Assembly (NCBI RefSeq): GCF_001306145.1
Contig: NZ_LGKO01000005.1
Span: 310,001-374,000, forward strand
DNA: 64,000 bases
Reading direction: 5' to 3'
Source: Thermanaerothrix daxensis
GTDB taxonomy: Bacteria > Chloroflexota > Anaerolineae > Anaerolineales > Anaerolineaceae
This document shows positions 44,130 to 52,977 of this stretch, one piece after another. The first letter of the stretch is position 1; every line of letters starts with the position of its first letter. A model generated the notes under the pieces. The model was not told where the DNA came from. It saw only the letters and a program-made list of their open reading frames with translations, and searched no databases. A program made the position numbers and the translations under genes.

Positions 44130-45550
44130 CTGTTAGCCCAAAGTTAAGATGTCACCCCAACCACCAAAGTTAGAATGTCCCCTATCAGGGAGCAGCTTTG
44201 GTAGGGGATTGAGTAGATATAGGGGAAAACGCCATGGATGGTCGGGTGCAGGCTTATGGGCTTTGGATGCATTGAGCAACTCGAAATCAATTGATTCGGC
44301 AGCGACGACTCTAGCTTGATCTGCCTGTTGAGAGCAAAGCACAAAGGCGAGGGGCTGATTTTTGTAGAGGACGGTGATTTCACCTTTGGAATTCTCCAAA
44401 ACGGTCACCTTGGCCTTCCGCATAGCATGGGTTGGACGATCGACCTGGATTTGATAGCCAGAACGATGACGCTGGAAAATCAGGTTTTTGGAGAGGATCC
44501 GCTCGGCTTTGCGGCGCAAAATTTGATCCAACTGCTCGGCATCCCCGAGCGGACGATGGACATCCACTGGACGGCGGGGCAGGATGGCAAAACGTCGGTT
44601 GTAATCATCGATAAACGTGGGTAACCATGAATTGGCCTGCTCGGGGGTAGAGATCCCCTGTACCCCCATCTCCTTGGTTAGGCGATCCTGCAGGGTCTGG
44701 TTGGCTTGCTCGACACGGCCCTTGGCTTGGGGTGTGTTGGCGCAAATAATTGGGATTTCCAGCTCTTGCATTGCCCGGCCATATTCGGTCAGGCCGTCCC
44801 CAGGACCACTTTGGGGGTATTGAGGTGAAAGATGCCGTCCTTGTCACTGTAAAAGGCTCCAGGCTTGTCGTAGCACTCGAAATAACTTCGGGCGGTTACA
44901 CAACAGTCAAAGAAGGTTTCATGGGGCACAAAGCGCATTTCTGCTAGTTTCCCCGTGGCATCATCCACAAAGACCAATAAAGACCAATGAGGTGCAGCGC
45001 GGACTTCGGCCCTCGAACCAATCGTAATCTGAGCCATCAATCTGGATCAACTCGTCCAAAGCGGCTCTTCGCTCGCGCATTTGGAATACCCGGAATTTGC
45101 GCTTCCGGCGAGGTTTCCACAACCCCTCGCTGATCATCAGCTTCCATACGCTTTCGTCTGAAATCCGCAATCCATGCACTTCCGTGAGCTTTTCGGTTGC
45201 CAGGGTGGGCCAAAAGTCCCGATATCGCTCCAGGGTCAAGGCTAAGGCTTGTTGTATTACTTCTTCGCTCAACCGATTGTGGCTCGGTCTCCCTCGAGAT
45301 TGGTTGACTCATCCTTCTGCCCCGTCCCGCTTGAACCTCCGCCATAGCCGCTTGACATGTCGTTCGCTCACTCCTAACAGCTCACCAGCCTGTTTTTGGG
45401 TGATCCTTTTTTCTTCCAGTTGGGTCATGATTTGTAGACGATACAGTTCTTTTTCGCTCATGGTGTGTAATTTTTTTCCATTTCTCCGGCCCTTTCTTAG
45501 AGGGACATCTTAACTTTGGTAAAAGGGGACGTTTGTACTTTGGTGTAGCA
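44130..45550 (-). mobile_element. IS1202/ISNCY-type insertion sequence
   Basis: An element of about 1.42 kb bounded by the 13-bp direct repeats. Each end carries two tandem copies of a CCAAAGTTnnnATGTC motif. On the left these are at about 44137-44157 and 44163-44183; on the right, inverted, they are at about 45501-45520 and 45525-45547. The outer tips, TGTTAG and TGCTAC, match in part. The transposase within is decayed. The element lies exactly where GC-rich conserved genes give way to the AT-richer polysaccharide island. Confidence 0.82.
44133..45461 (-). pseudogene. Decayed IS1202/ISNCY-family transposase
   Basis: About 443 codons long, starting at ATG 45461 with an HTH ('ITQKQAGELLGVSERHVKRL') and followed by an integrase-core DDE region ('DELIQIDGSDYDWF', 'FVDDATGKLAEMRF', 'ANTPQAKGRVEQANQTLQDR'). 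Three lesions are visible: a TGA stop at 45311-45309 where a Leu codon is expected, an exact 10-bp tandem duplication at 44969-44988 that shifts the frame, and loss of one G in the G-run at about 44798-44801. Its normal stop overlaps the left terminal repeat. It cannot move on its own. Confidence 0.85.
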
Positions 45551-45563
45551 TGATTAGAGAAGC
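45551..45563 (+). repeat. Right 13-bp direct repeat (target-site duplication)
   Basis: TGATTAGAGAAGC, an exact match to 44117-44129, directly after the right end of the IS1202-type element. Confidence 0.85.
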
Positions 45564-45580
45564 TCTTTTCAGTACTGGGT

Positions 45581-45586
45581 TATAAT
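45581..45586 (+). promoter_or_regulatory. -10 box before the first island glycosyltransferase
   Basis: A perfect TATAAT, 15 bp before the ATG at 45601 and 31 bp outside the IS end. The expected transcription start leaves almost no leader, so translation is leaderless at 45601 or starts at an ATG at 45616 or 45622. Confidence 0.5.
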
Positions 45587-45600
45587 CTAACAAGTACTCA

Positions 45601-46779
45601 ATGTCCTTAGTTAAGATGCCTATGAATTTACCGTTGATTTCCGTTATCATACCGGCCTATAATCACGAGCAATATATTAGGGAAGCTATTCAATCAGTCG
45701 TTGTACAAAGCTATTCACCGATAGAAATAATTGTTATAGATGATGGTTCGAGCGACTCAACAGCGGAGCAGGCTGAGCGTGCTTTGGCAGAAGGGGGGCG
45801 TCCCTGTAGACTGATTCGTCAGGCAAACTCGGGAGCCCACGTAGCACTTAACCTGGGGATATCGTTGGCTTCAGGGGAATATGTTGCTATTCTAAACTCG
45901 GATGATCGTTATCATCCCGAAAGGCTCTTGAAAGTATTCCATAAAATGCGACAAAACCAATCCCGTTTTGCTTTTACCCAGGTTAGTCATATTGATGAAT
46001 ATGGGCGGCCACATCCGTATCATTCTCATTATCTTAAGTTATTGGCAGAGATCGACCTTTTCCCAACAGTTGGTTTTGCTCTTCTTCTGAACAATCTTAC
46101 TATTACAACCGGAAATTTCATTTTCCATCGTACCCTTGTTGATGACGTTGGTTACTTCTCTCCGTTTAAGACTTGTCATGATTGGGATTATGTACTTCGG
46201 GTTTTGTTAATTGAGGAACCGTTATATGTCCCCCAAGAGTTGATGGATTATCGAATACATCCACAAAATACGTTAAAACAAAATGCAGCGCTGGTTGAAG
46301 AAGAGGGGGTATTAGTACGACAAGCCTACTTAAGGGAAGTTAATGGTGCCAGAAACCCTCTTGCTCCTTGCCCCCGATACTGGGGAGAGTATTGGAATTT
46401 TTTTGTGGATCACTATTTCCTACCAATGTGTGAAGGATCGGATCTGAGTGTTGCCTTACAAAAGACAAAAGCGAATGGTCTAAGTGCCCCTAATCTTCAA
46501 GTTTATCAAATCTTGGCAGGTACTTTAGAACGATATGTGTTGTGGCTAGAGCGGTGTGAATTGTGGAATGAAGACCTGACTTATAAGGTCAATAGCTTAA
46601 CTCAAAAAGTTATCAATCTTGAAAAGATAGTAGCTGATCAAAAGGAACAGCTTCAAGCACCCCTTTACTTTGCTCTTCGCAGGAAATTGCTCCCCCTCTA
46701 TCATTTGCTGGGTGGAGAGAAAGTCGGTTTTCTTACGGACGCAAAGAATCGTATTAAACGATTATTTGGTTTGAAATAA
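45601..46779 (+). CDS. Family 2 glycosyltransferase
   Basis: GT-A fold transferase of 392 aa that adds a sugar during surface-polysaccharide assembly. 'ISVIIPAYNHEQYIREAI' (about 12-29) and 'IVIDDGSSDSTAE' bind the nucleotide sugar, 'AILNSDDRYHPERL' holds the DxD-like metal site and 'CHDWDYVLRVL' the catalytic-base region. The C-terminus (about 315-392) has a short coiled coil and a basic tail, common in such enzymes and perhaps for membrane contact. Base composition is much richer in A+T than in the genes before 44 kb. The next gene is 26 bp downstream. Confidence 0.9.
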   Translation: MSLVKMPMNLPLISVIIPAYNHEQYIREAIQSVVVQSYSPIEIIVIDDGSSDSTAEQAERALAEGGRPCRLIRQANSGAHVALNLGISLASGEYVAILNSDDRYHPERLLKVFHKMRQNQSRFAFTQVSHIDEYGRPHPYHSHYLKLLAEIDLFPTVGFALLLNNLTITTGNFIFHRTLVDDVGYFSPFKTCHDWDYVLRVLLIEEPLYVPQELMDYRIHPQNTLKQNAALVEEEGVLVRQAYLREVNGARNPLAPCPRYWGEYWNFFVDHYFLPMCEGSDLSVALQKTKANGLSAPNLQVYQILAGTLERYVLWLERCELWNEDLTYKVNSLTQKVINLEKIVADQKEQLQAPLYFALRRKLLPLYHLLGGEKVGFLTDAKNRIKRLFGLK

Positions 46780-46805
46780 GAATATTTCGGATTGCTATTT
46801 GGACT

Positions 46806-48830
46806 ATGTTAAAGCACATTATTAAAAAAATTAGCGCCTTTCCATGGAGTTGGGGGACAGCTGTAACTTGTCTTGCATTCTTTCTATACATATCGTTTGT
46901 CCAGTCTGTTCGGACCTCCGTTCCGGATCACGGTAATTATTGGACAGACATGAGTGTGCTAGTACAAGCGCAAAATTTTCTTGACTGCGGTTTTCTTAGG
47001 TTGAAGTTTATAGCTACGTGGGATCAAGGCTGCAAGATAGGTTTACCATTACCAGAAAATACAAGTTTTACCTCTATTCATTCTAGCTTCCCCCAAATAG
47101 TTGTGGCTTTACTTAAGATATGGGGGTTTCAGCTTCCAGGTATTCGACTGGTTATGTTAATTTTCTCGACCTCTGCAATTTTCGGGGTTTTTCTTTTTGT
47201 GCGAGATTGGACAGGTAAGGGTAAACTAGCTTTTTTAAGCGCTTTTGGTTTTGCTACGCTGCCGTTTTTTCGGCTATTGGCAGATAATCTAACTGTGCCA
47301 TATGATATTGCAGTTAGGGTATGGTTTTTCTATTTAATCGCCAAGGTTTCTATTAATCGGGAACTTCTAAGAGAAAAAAAGTGGTTACTAATTTGTGCCG
47401 GTATTGCGTTCTTAAATGCCCTGATTTTCAGCGTTGAAATTATCCCAAGTGTCTTGGCCTTTGCAGGGTTGGCTCCGTTTGCTATTTCAATTCTAGGGGG
47501 CAGACCCTCGATTAGAGAAACTATTAAACTGGTTGCCATTCTGGGTGTGGGATATTTTATTGGTGCGGTAATTCGATTGTTGCACCTCTTTTGGGTACTG
47601 GGTTCATTTGAATTGGTCAGTAATTTGGTCATTAGCCGTGCACTTCGTAGGCTCTCTGCCCCTGAGTTGGCCTTCACTTTGACAACTTTTGATTATGTGA
47701 AATGGCTTCTGAGTCGTTTTATACGCCTTGCCCCTTTGCAAAGTGCCTTGGCGCTGTTTGGCTTCTTTGCTCCTTGGTTTGTTGGGTTTCGTCAGTCAGC
47801 TTCTGGTGAGACTAAAGCCCTTTGTGTGAAATTTACCGCTCTTTTTTTAAGCGAAGTTATGTGGTTTGGATTGTTTCGCCAGCATAGTGCCGAGCATGAT
47901 CATACCGTTTTGCAGATGTCTATTTCTTTAGCATTTCTATGCGGTGTCGCCATTTATTCTATTGAAAAAATTTTTTCTGTCCGTTCCTTTTCAAGGCTGC
48001 TTCAATTTGGTCTCGCCTCTTTATTAGTATTTCAAGCGGTCTCATTAAAGGGAGTAAAATCCTTACAATATAATGTGCAGACTCATTTTGATGCTTCATT
48101 TTTGGAAAGACAGACGAGAGTCTTAGCACCAGTTCTAAGAGGAAATATTGAGATTGTAAATATGGCTGAACCTATTTCGTTTCCTCCTTTTTATCTTGTT
48201 AAGGAGGTAGCGCAATTGCCTAGGGGGCCTGTCATTACGTGGCGTTCTGCAGAAGAATTACATGGAAAGCGTTACTTGGTGTTTGCTAATCCCTTTAGTC
48301 CAACATTCAATGAGTTAATCGGGCAGTATCGTTTGGTGGGGCTAACCAGACATTATGCTCTTTTTGACCCTCAAGTTGCCCCGTCTTTCCTTAACCACTT
48401 TGTACAACAAGAGCAAAGTGAGAGTAAGGAGTCAGTAGCAAAAATTGAAGAGACTTGGTTGGGAAATATTGGTCTAGTGGGGTTTTGGCTGAGTCCAACC
48501 GATGAGGGTTATCCCTCAAAAGTCTCTTTTTACTTGCCTCACATTAACGAGACAATAACTTGGTTGGTAATTATCCCTGCTGAGTCTCAAACCAAGACTT
48601 TATCATCTACTCTGCAAATTACTTTCGAGAAGCAGGTTGGCGAGGATAAGCAGGAGATTTTATCTCTGAGTACTCCTGTACCTCAAAACGAAATTTTCAT
48701 TGAACAGGTATCCACCCCCTTCTTGGATGATAAAGATTCAATCGGATTGACGATCTTGGTGAAAGGGGATCTCTCGCTAATGAGCGGAGTTCGGGTTTTT
48801 TTAGCACCAGTCATGAGTTCGGTAGAATGA
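46806..48830 (+). CDS. Large polytopic membrane protein of the polysaccharide island
   Basis: A 674-aa protein with about ten or more hydrophobic helices in the first 425 residues and an extracytoplasmic C-terminal domain (about 430-674) that is beta-rich. An early loop contains 'VPDHGNYWTDMSVLVQAQNF', with the acidic residues after the first helix that GT-C-fold lipid-linked sugar transferases use. The family is not recognised with certainty; a GT-C-like transferase is the best guess from topology and setting. It is co-directional with the GT2 gene before it. Its end overlaps by 20 bp the remnant on the other strand. Confidence 0.6.
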   Translation: MLKHIIKKISAFPWSWGTAVTCLAFFLYISFVQSVRTSVPDHGNYWTDMSVLVQAQNFLDCGFLRLKFIATWDQGCKIGLPLPENTSFTSIHSSFPQIVVALLKIWGFQLPGIRLVMLIFSTSAIFGVFLFVRDWTGKGKLAFLSAFGFATLPFFRLLADNLTVPYDIAVRVWFFYLIAKVSINRELLREKKWLLICAGIAFLNALIFSVEIIPSVLAFAGLAPFAISILGGRPSIRETIKLVAILGVGYFIGAVIRLLHLFWVLGSFELVSNLVISRALRRLSAPELAFTLTTFDYVKWLLSRFIRLAPLQSALALFGFFAPWFVGFRQSASGETKALCVKFTALFLSEVMWFGLFRQHSAEHDHTVLQMSISLAFLCGVAIYSIEKIFSVRSFSRLLQFGLASLLVFQAVSLKGVKSLQYNVQTHFDASFLERQTRVLAPVLRGNIEIVNMAEPISFPPFYLVKEVAQLPRGPVITWRSAEELHGKRYLVFANPFSPTFNELIGQYRLVGLTRHYALFDPQVAPSFLNHFVQQEQSESKESVAKIEETWLGNIGLVGFWLSPTDEGYPSKVSFYLPHINETITWLVIIPAESQTKTLSSTLQITFEKQVGEDKQEILSLSTPVPQNEIFIEQVSTPFLDDKDSIGLTILVKGDLSLMSGVRVFLAPVMSSVE

Positions 48831-49269
48831 CTAAAAATCGGAGGCAGCTTGGCTCGATTGTGGAGATTGAAGCAACTAATTGGCGACTCGTCAGCGATAA
48901 ACACACCGGGTGAGGGCAGTAGGAATCGGGGGAAAGGCTGGCCTGCGCCATCTCCCAACCGTGTTGATGGACAATGTCAAACAAGCGCTCAATCCCACCC
49001 TCTGGGAACTGGATATCATCATCCAGCAGCAAAATATATTCGTAGGGTTCAAGAATGTGCGCATATTCGGTTAGCAGGCTGTGAAAGGCGGTAAATTTTG
49101 TACCGGGCAGCCGGCCGGTTTGATGGAATTCCACATCGCAGGGGATCTTGCCGACGTACGTAGAGTCGTAATGGTTGATGATCAGGTCAAACGGGCGGCT
49201 GCCGTCCTGCCACCAGCCACCCCACACTGCTCCTGCCCCGCACTGAAGGAAGACGGCCCATCTACTCAT
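48811..49269 (-). pseudogene. Truncated DUF707-like glycosyltransferase remnant
   Basis: The frame from ATG 49269 encodes a coherent N-terminal domain ('WAVFLQCGAGAVWGGWW', 'PFDLIINHYDSTYVGK', 'YEYILLLDDDIQFPEGGIE', 'QASLSPDSY') like the DUF707 transferase-like family with its DDD motif. After about residue 115 similarity fades and the frame ends in unrelated sequence that runs into the end of the membrane-protein gene. A full-length relative would be roughly twice as long, so this is a 3'-truncated remnant. An IS copy begins 80 bp upstream, a likely agent of the rearrangement. Confidence 0.55.
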
Positions 49270-49350
49270 TGAAATGCGATGATCAACTACTAGGTAGGTA
49301 TGGATAAAGTTACAATTAGAGAGAATTGAGTTCATTTAATATTATTAAAT

Positions 49351-50275
49351 GCTCTGTTGCAAAGATTAGACAAACCGAGACACACTTACCGATGGATATT
49401 GTAGACCAATCCTTTAACAATCGGCTCTCGCCGCTGCAGGCTGGGCTTCCGAGAGCAAAAGTTGTCACCGAACGTGCGTTTGATCACCGAGTTCACCATG
49501 TCGGTCTTCCGACGCTGTCCAAACAGACCATCGAAACTAACCCGAGGAACCAGATCGGCTCGCGCTCTCCGTTTAGGGTTCAACAACTGACCACCCTGTC
49601 GCACCGTCGGGATCAGATTGTCGTCTCAAACGGTTTGACCGTCAAAGCCCGAGTCGGCTAACATGACCCAGGATTTACGCTTGTCTTGGTAACGTCCATA
49701 GTGGCGGGCGTCTCCCCGCAAGCGGACAGATAGGCCACCTCGCTGCCCGCTCCCCAACCCAGGCGCCAGGCCGGGATAAATTGCGACACAATGCCGACTG
49801 CATACACCCCTTTTATCCATCGCTGATAGATTCGTCCTATACGAGTTTGGTAGAACAGGATAGCTTGCCCCGGCGAAAAGCCGGTGCTGTCTGAATCAAT
49901 CCCCTCTTCATCCACTTCATTTTCATCCAGAAGCCGGTTCTTCATCTTTTCAAAATCCAGCATACGCAGCTTCCGAAAGGTGCATTGCAAAAGTGGCGTG
50001 GTCAGGAATACGCGACAGTTCCAGCTCCCGGCAGATTTGGTCACTTGCCAGCAACCACTCTTCCGTGTCGCGGTCCCCCAAGTCCAGGTAGAACATAAAC
50101 AGCACACAAGCCCTCAATTAAGAAATGGTAAAGTGATGAAGACTTTTTGGATGTGAATAGCGTGGTAGCGCGTGTTGGGTCAGGTGATAGGCAATCCGAG
50201 CGACTTTGACGTAACGGCTTTCTCGTAGCTTCATGTCTTATCTTTACCACATAATTTCAATGTTTGCAACAGAGC
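49351..50275 (-). mobile_element. IS element, copy A (13-bp perfect terminal inverted repeats)
   Basis: A 925-bp element with GCTCTGTTGCAAA at 49351-49363 and its exact inverse at 50263-50275. It holds one degraded DDE transposase. The same end and transposase sequence recur at 63537, in the same orientation. No clear target duplication is visible in the AT-rich flanks. Confidence 0.85.
49386..50234 (-). pseudogene. Degraded DDE transposase of IS copy A
   Basis: Reading from ATG 50234, 'KLRESRYVKVARIAYHLTQH' is followed by an in-frame TAA (50120-50118) where Gln is expected. Further frame changes separate 'DPGFSPGQ-like' sequence 'STGFSPGQAILFYQTRIGR', 'SWVMLADSGFDGQTV' and 'DMVNSVIKRTFGD'. 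The 'ADSGFDG' and 'NSVIKR' segments match the apparently intact copy at the window end and mark an IS4/IS5-type DDE enzyme. At least one nonsense and two frameshifts make it inactive. Confidence 0.8.
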
Positions 50276-50373
50276 AATATCAAATAATAATGTGGTATTA
50301 AGTAGGGTAGCCAGACCAACTATTTAGAAGGCTTATCAATTTATATCATGACAAACAGGTTGATACGGATGTA

Positions 50374-51156
50374 TTATGAAGGTTTCCTAGCCATAATCGG
50401 TACTGACCATTCTCCAGACCATAGAATACCAAACTCAAGATCATTATCAGAGCATAAGCTAATATCTTTGAATCCTGCGACTACAAGGTGATGTTCGAGT
50501 GATAATCGAGAGAATACACGCATCTCCAGTGTTAGACCGCTTCCTCCATGAAAGCACAGATCAGTGAATACTTGCTCCCGGCCATCTGCCGTAATGTTAC
50601 GCAGAATATATCGGCCATTCTCTTTGTTGATGCTCCAGTTGTACAATTCGGGAAAGTGTTCATCAGTTTCCTCAGTCTCCGTTCGGAACGGAACGGTCAG
50701 GATGAGGAGGCCACCGGGTTTGAGTAATGAATAAGCACCATCAAATGCACGCTGTACTGGTGGTGGTATATGTTCAAAAACTTCACTGCTGATAAGAAAG
50801 TCGGCTGATCCAAACATGTAATCAGGTGGGTTTGTGATATCCAAAAATGGTTCCTGATGATAAAAGGTATTTAGGAAGTCAAATTTCTCCTCAAGTAAGG
50901 GTAAATAGCCCGGCCATTCGCTAAGACCTATACCACGTTTATTCTTACATTTTGGAAAGTCGGGTAACGCCAACGACTTACCATATAGTCCAATGGATAA
51001 GGCACGAATGATAGAACGAAAGCGTAATGTTGAACCGCAATTTACACAGGAAGGTTGCTCTCGCTCCCGAATTAGTGATTCCAATGCATACCCCGAATAA
51101 CCACATATATTACAGCGGAAACGAAGCGCCTCTCTGCCAGTGCTTTTAACTTGCAA
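50374..51156 (-). CDS. Class I methyltransferase with N-terminal zinc ribbon
   Basis: A 260-aa protein. Residues about 12-45 have two CxxC pairs ('FRCNICGYSG', 'PSCVNCGSTLRFRS') forming a likely zinc ribbon, and the rest is a SAM-dependent methyltransferase ('SSEVFEHIPPPVQRAF', 'LLKPGGLLILTVPF'). Similar two-part enzymes occur in polysaccharide clusters, where they methylate or modify sugars. The first NTG is TTG 51156, and the frame is open 14 codons further without ATG or GTG, so the start is uncertain. It lies between IS copy A and an IS256 element. Confidence 0.75.
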   Translation of the reverse strand: MQVKSTGREALRFRCNICGYSGYALESLIREREQPSCVNCGSTLRFRSIIRALSIGLYGKSLALPDFPKCKNKRGIGLSEWPGYLPLLEEKFDFLNTFYHQEPFLDITNPPDYMFGSADFLISSEVFEHIPPPVQRAFDGAYSLLKPGGLLILTVPFRTETEETDEHFPELYNWSINKENGRYILRNITADGREQVFTDLCFHGGSGLTLEMRVFSRLSLEHHLVVAGFKDISLCSDNDLEFGILWSGEWSVPIMARKPS

Positions 51157-51271
51157 AAACTGACGTATTTTTTTCTGTAATCCTATGGAGTATCACTTCC
51201 ACCGTCCTGATTAAGTAATAACTTTATAGTATATTTTTTAATCATAACATGAATTTGGTTAGTGTAACATA

Positions 51272-52576
51272 TTTTCTGTAAATTCTAGAACCTTAACAAA
51301 AGTGGTGAGTCAGAAGTATCCTTAGTGTTGGAAAGGACAAAAAAGGAGACTGAAATGACTCACCAAAATGATTATACCTCTGTGCAAGAACTGACGGAAA
51401 AGGGATTGGAAGGTGTTTCGGAACTGATGCGTGTTTTGATCAACAACATCATGCAAGTCGAGCGCACCAGGTACCTACAGGCTGGCGAGTACGAACGGAC
51501 CGAGGAGCGCAAAGGGCATGCCAACGGCTACAAACCGAAAACGGTCAAGACCCGGGTTGGAGAGATTACCTTTGCCATTCCACAGGTACGAGAGGGTGGC
51601 TTTTACCCTTCGGCGCTGGAAAAAGGATTGCGCAGCGAGCGGGCCTTGGTTGTGACGCTGGCAGAGATGTATATCCATGGAGTGTCCACCCGGAAGGTCA
51701 AAGCCATAACCGAGCAACTATGCGGTGTCGAAATTTCCGCCATGCAGGTCAGCCGGGCCGTTGCTCAACTGGATGAGGTGCTGCAGCAATGGCGAGAAAG
51801 ACCGCTGGGCGAAATCACCTATCTCTACTTGGATGCTCGTTACGAAAAGGTGCGCGAGGCTGGACAGGTGCGCGACACCTGCACTTGCAGCAGGTGCAAG
51901 TGTACAGCGGTTTTATTGGCCACAGGGATCTTTCCAGAAGGCGAATGGCAGGTGTTAGGAGTTTCCACCTCTCTCAGCGAGCACGAAAGCCACTGGAAAG
52001 CCTTCCTGAAGGGCTTGAAGGATCGCGGCATGCATGGCGTACAGTTGGTCATCAGCGATGACCACAGCGGACTGGGAGCAGCCAGGAGAGCCGTTTTGGG
52101 CAGTATCCCCTGGCAAAGATGCCAGTTTCACCTGCAGCAGAACGCAGGCGCTGACGTGCCTAAACAAGCCATGCGCATGGAGGTAGCCGCCGACATTCGT
52201 GCGATGTTCAATGCGCCGGATCGCAAGACCACAGAGAAGTTCCTGCAGGCTGCTATCCAGAAGTATGCCGTTTCAGCTCCGCGGTTATCTGCTTGGCTGG
52301 AGCAAAATCTGGCGGATGGTTTCATGGTCTGCGATTTCCCGCTCGAACATCGGCGGTTGATCCGCACCACCAAGAGCCTGGAGAGGGTCAACAAGGAGAT
52401 CCGCCGCAGGACAACAGTTGTGGGTATCTTCCCCAACGAGGCATCCTGCCTGAGACTGATCTTCGCTCTTCTGATGGAGATCAGCGAGGAGTGGCAAATT
52501 GGAAAACACTACTGTGCTGGCAAGTCATTGACATGTTAAAGAACAATGGGTATTTCTGGCTCGATTTTACAGAAAA
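51272..52576 (+). mobile_element. IS256-family insertion sequence
   Basis: About 1.3 kb with TTTTCTGTAAA at 51272-51282 and its inverse TTTACAGAAAA at 52566-52576 around one transposase gene. The usual 8-9 bp target duplication is not evident, so one end may have been altered or the ends may be slightly different from those marked. Confidence 0.7.
51355..52539 (+). CDS. IS256-family transposase
   Basis: Mutator-type DDE transposase of 394 aa. Catalytic Asp residues lie in 'TYLYLDARYEKVRE' and 'QLVISDDHSGLGAARRAV', with the catalytic Glu in 'SLERVNKEIRRRTTVV'; 'CQFHLQQNA' is the conserved CxxH-type segment. Just after 'GQVRD' there is an unusual insert, 'TCTCSRCKCT', encoded by a self-complementary sequence, before the family sequence resumes at 'AVLLATG'. 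The frame is intact, so the gene may be active. ATG 51355 follows AAGGAG. Confidence 0.9.
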   Translation: MTHQNDYTSVQELTEKGLEGVSELMRVLINNIMQVERTRYLQAGEYERTEERKGHANGYKPKTVKTRVGEITFAIPQVREGGFYPSALEKGLRSERALVVTLAEMYIHGVSTRKVKAITEQLCGVEISAMQVSRAVAQLDEVLQQWRERPLGEITYLYLDARYEKVREAGQVRDTCTCSRCKCTAVLLATGIFPEGEWQVLGVSTSLSEHESHWKAFLKGLKDRGMHGVQLVISDDHSGLGAARRAVLGSIPWQRCQFHLQQNAGADVPKQAMRMEVAADIRAMFNAPDRKTTEKFLQAAIQKYAVSAPRLSAWLEQNLADGFMVCDFPLEHRRLIRTTKSLERVNKEIRRRTTVVGIFPNEASCLRLIFALLMEISEEWQIGKHYCAGKSLTC

Positions 52577-52672
52577 AGAGTTGCATAATCTGAATTTGGG
52601 ATAAGGAAGAGGCTCTCCAAAAGGAAGTAAACTTTTTTCACCACAACACAAGATCTTTCAAAGAGGCCCCCA

Positions 52673-52915
52673 ATGGACAGTTTACTAGAGTTGTTCTGCG
52701 ATGTCGATGATTTTTGTCAAGCATTTCTACCCCAATCAAACCATCATTTACCGAGCAGCGGGCAAAAACAACGTCAGCGTAACCGCCCTTTGACCACCCG
52801 TGAAATTATGACCATCTTGATTGACTTCAATCCGTTCCATTACCGTGATTTCAAAGCTAACTATAACCCTTGGTTCACAATGATTGCATCAAGGTCTTTC
52901 TCGTTCGGGAATTAG
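52673..52915 (+). pseudogene. N-terminal fragment of an IS982-family transposase
   Basis: Eighty codons matching the start of IS982 transposases ('[20 protein letters not shown]', '[13 protein letters not shown]', 'HYRDFKANY') before the frame ends in unrelated sequence. The catalytic domain is missing. It is a relic between the IS256 element and the glycosylation operon. Confidence 0.8.
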
Positions 52916-52977
52916 ATTTATCTTCTGCTTTGAAATTTTCCCATAGATATTACACTGGAAGTACATACCGCTATCCT

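Noticed and set aside
51260-52590. Target-site duplication of the IS256 element
   Set aside because: No identical 8-9 bp flanks could be found next to the inverted repeats.
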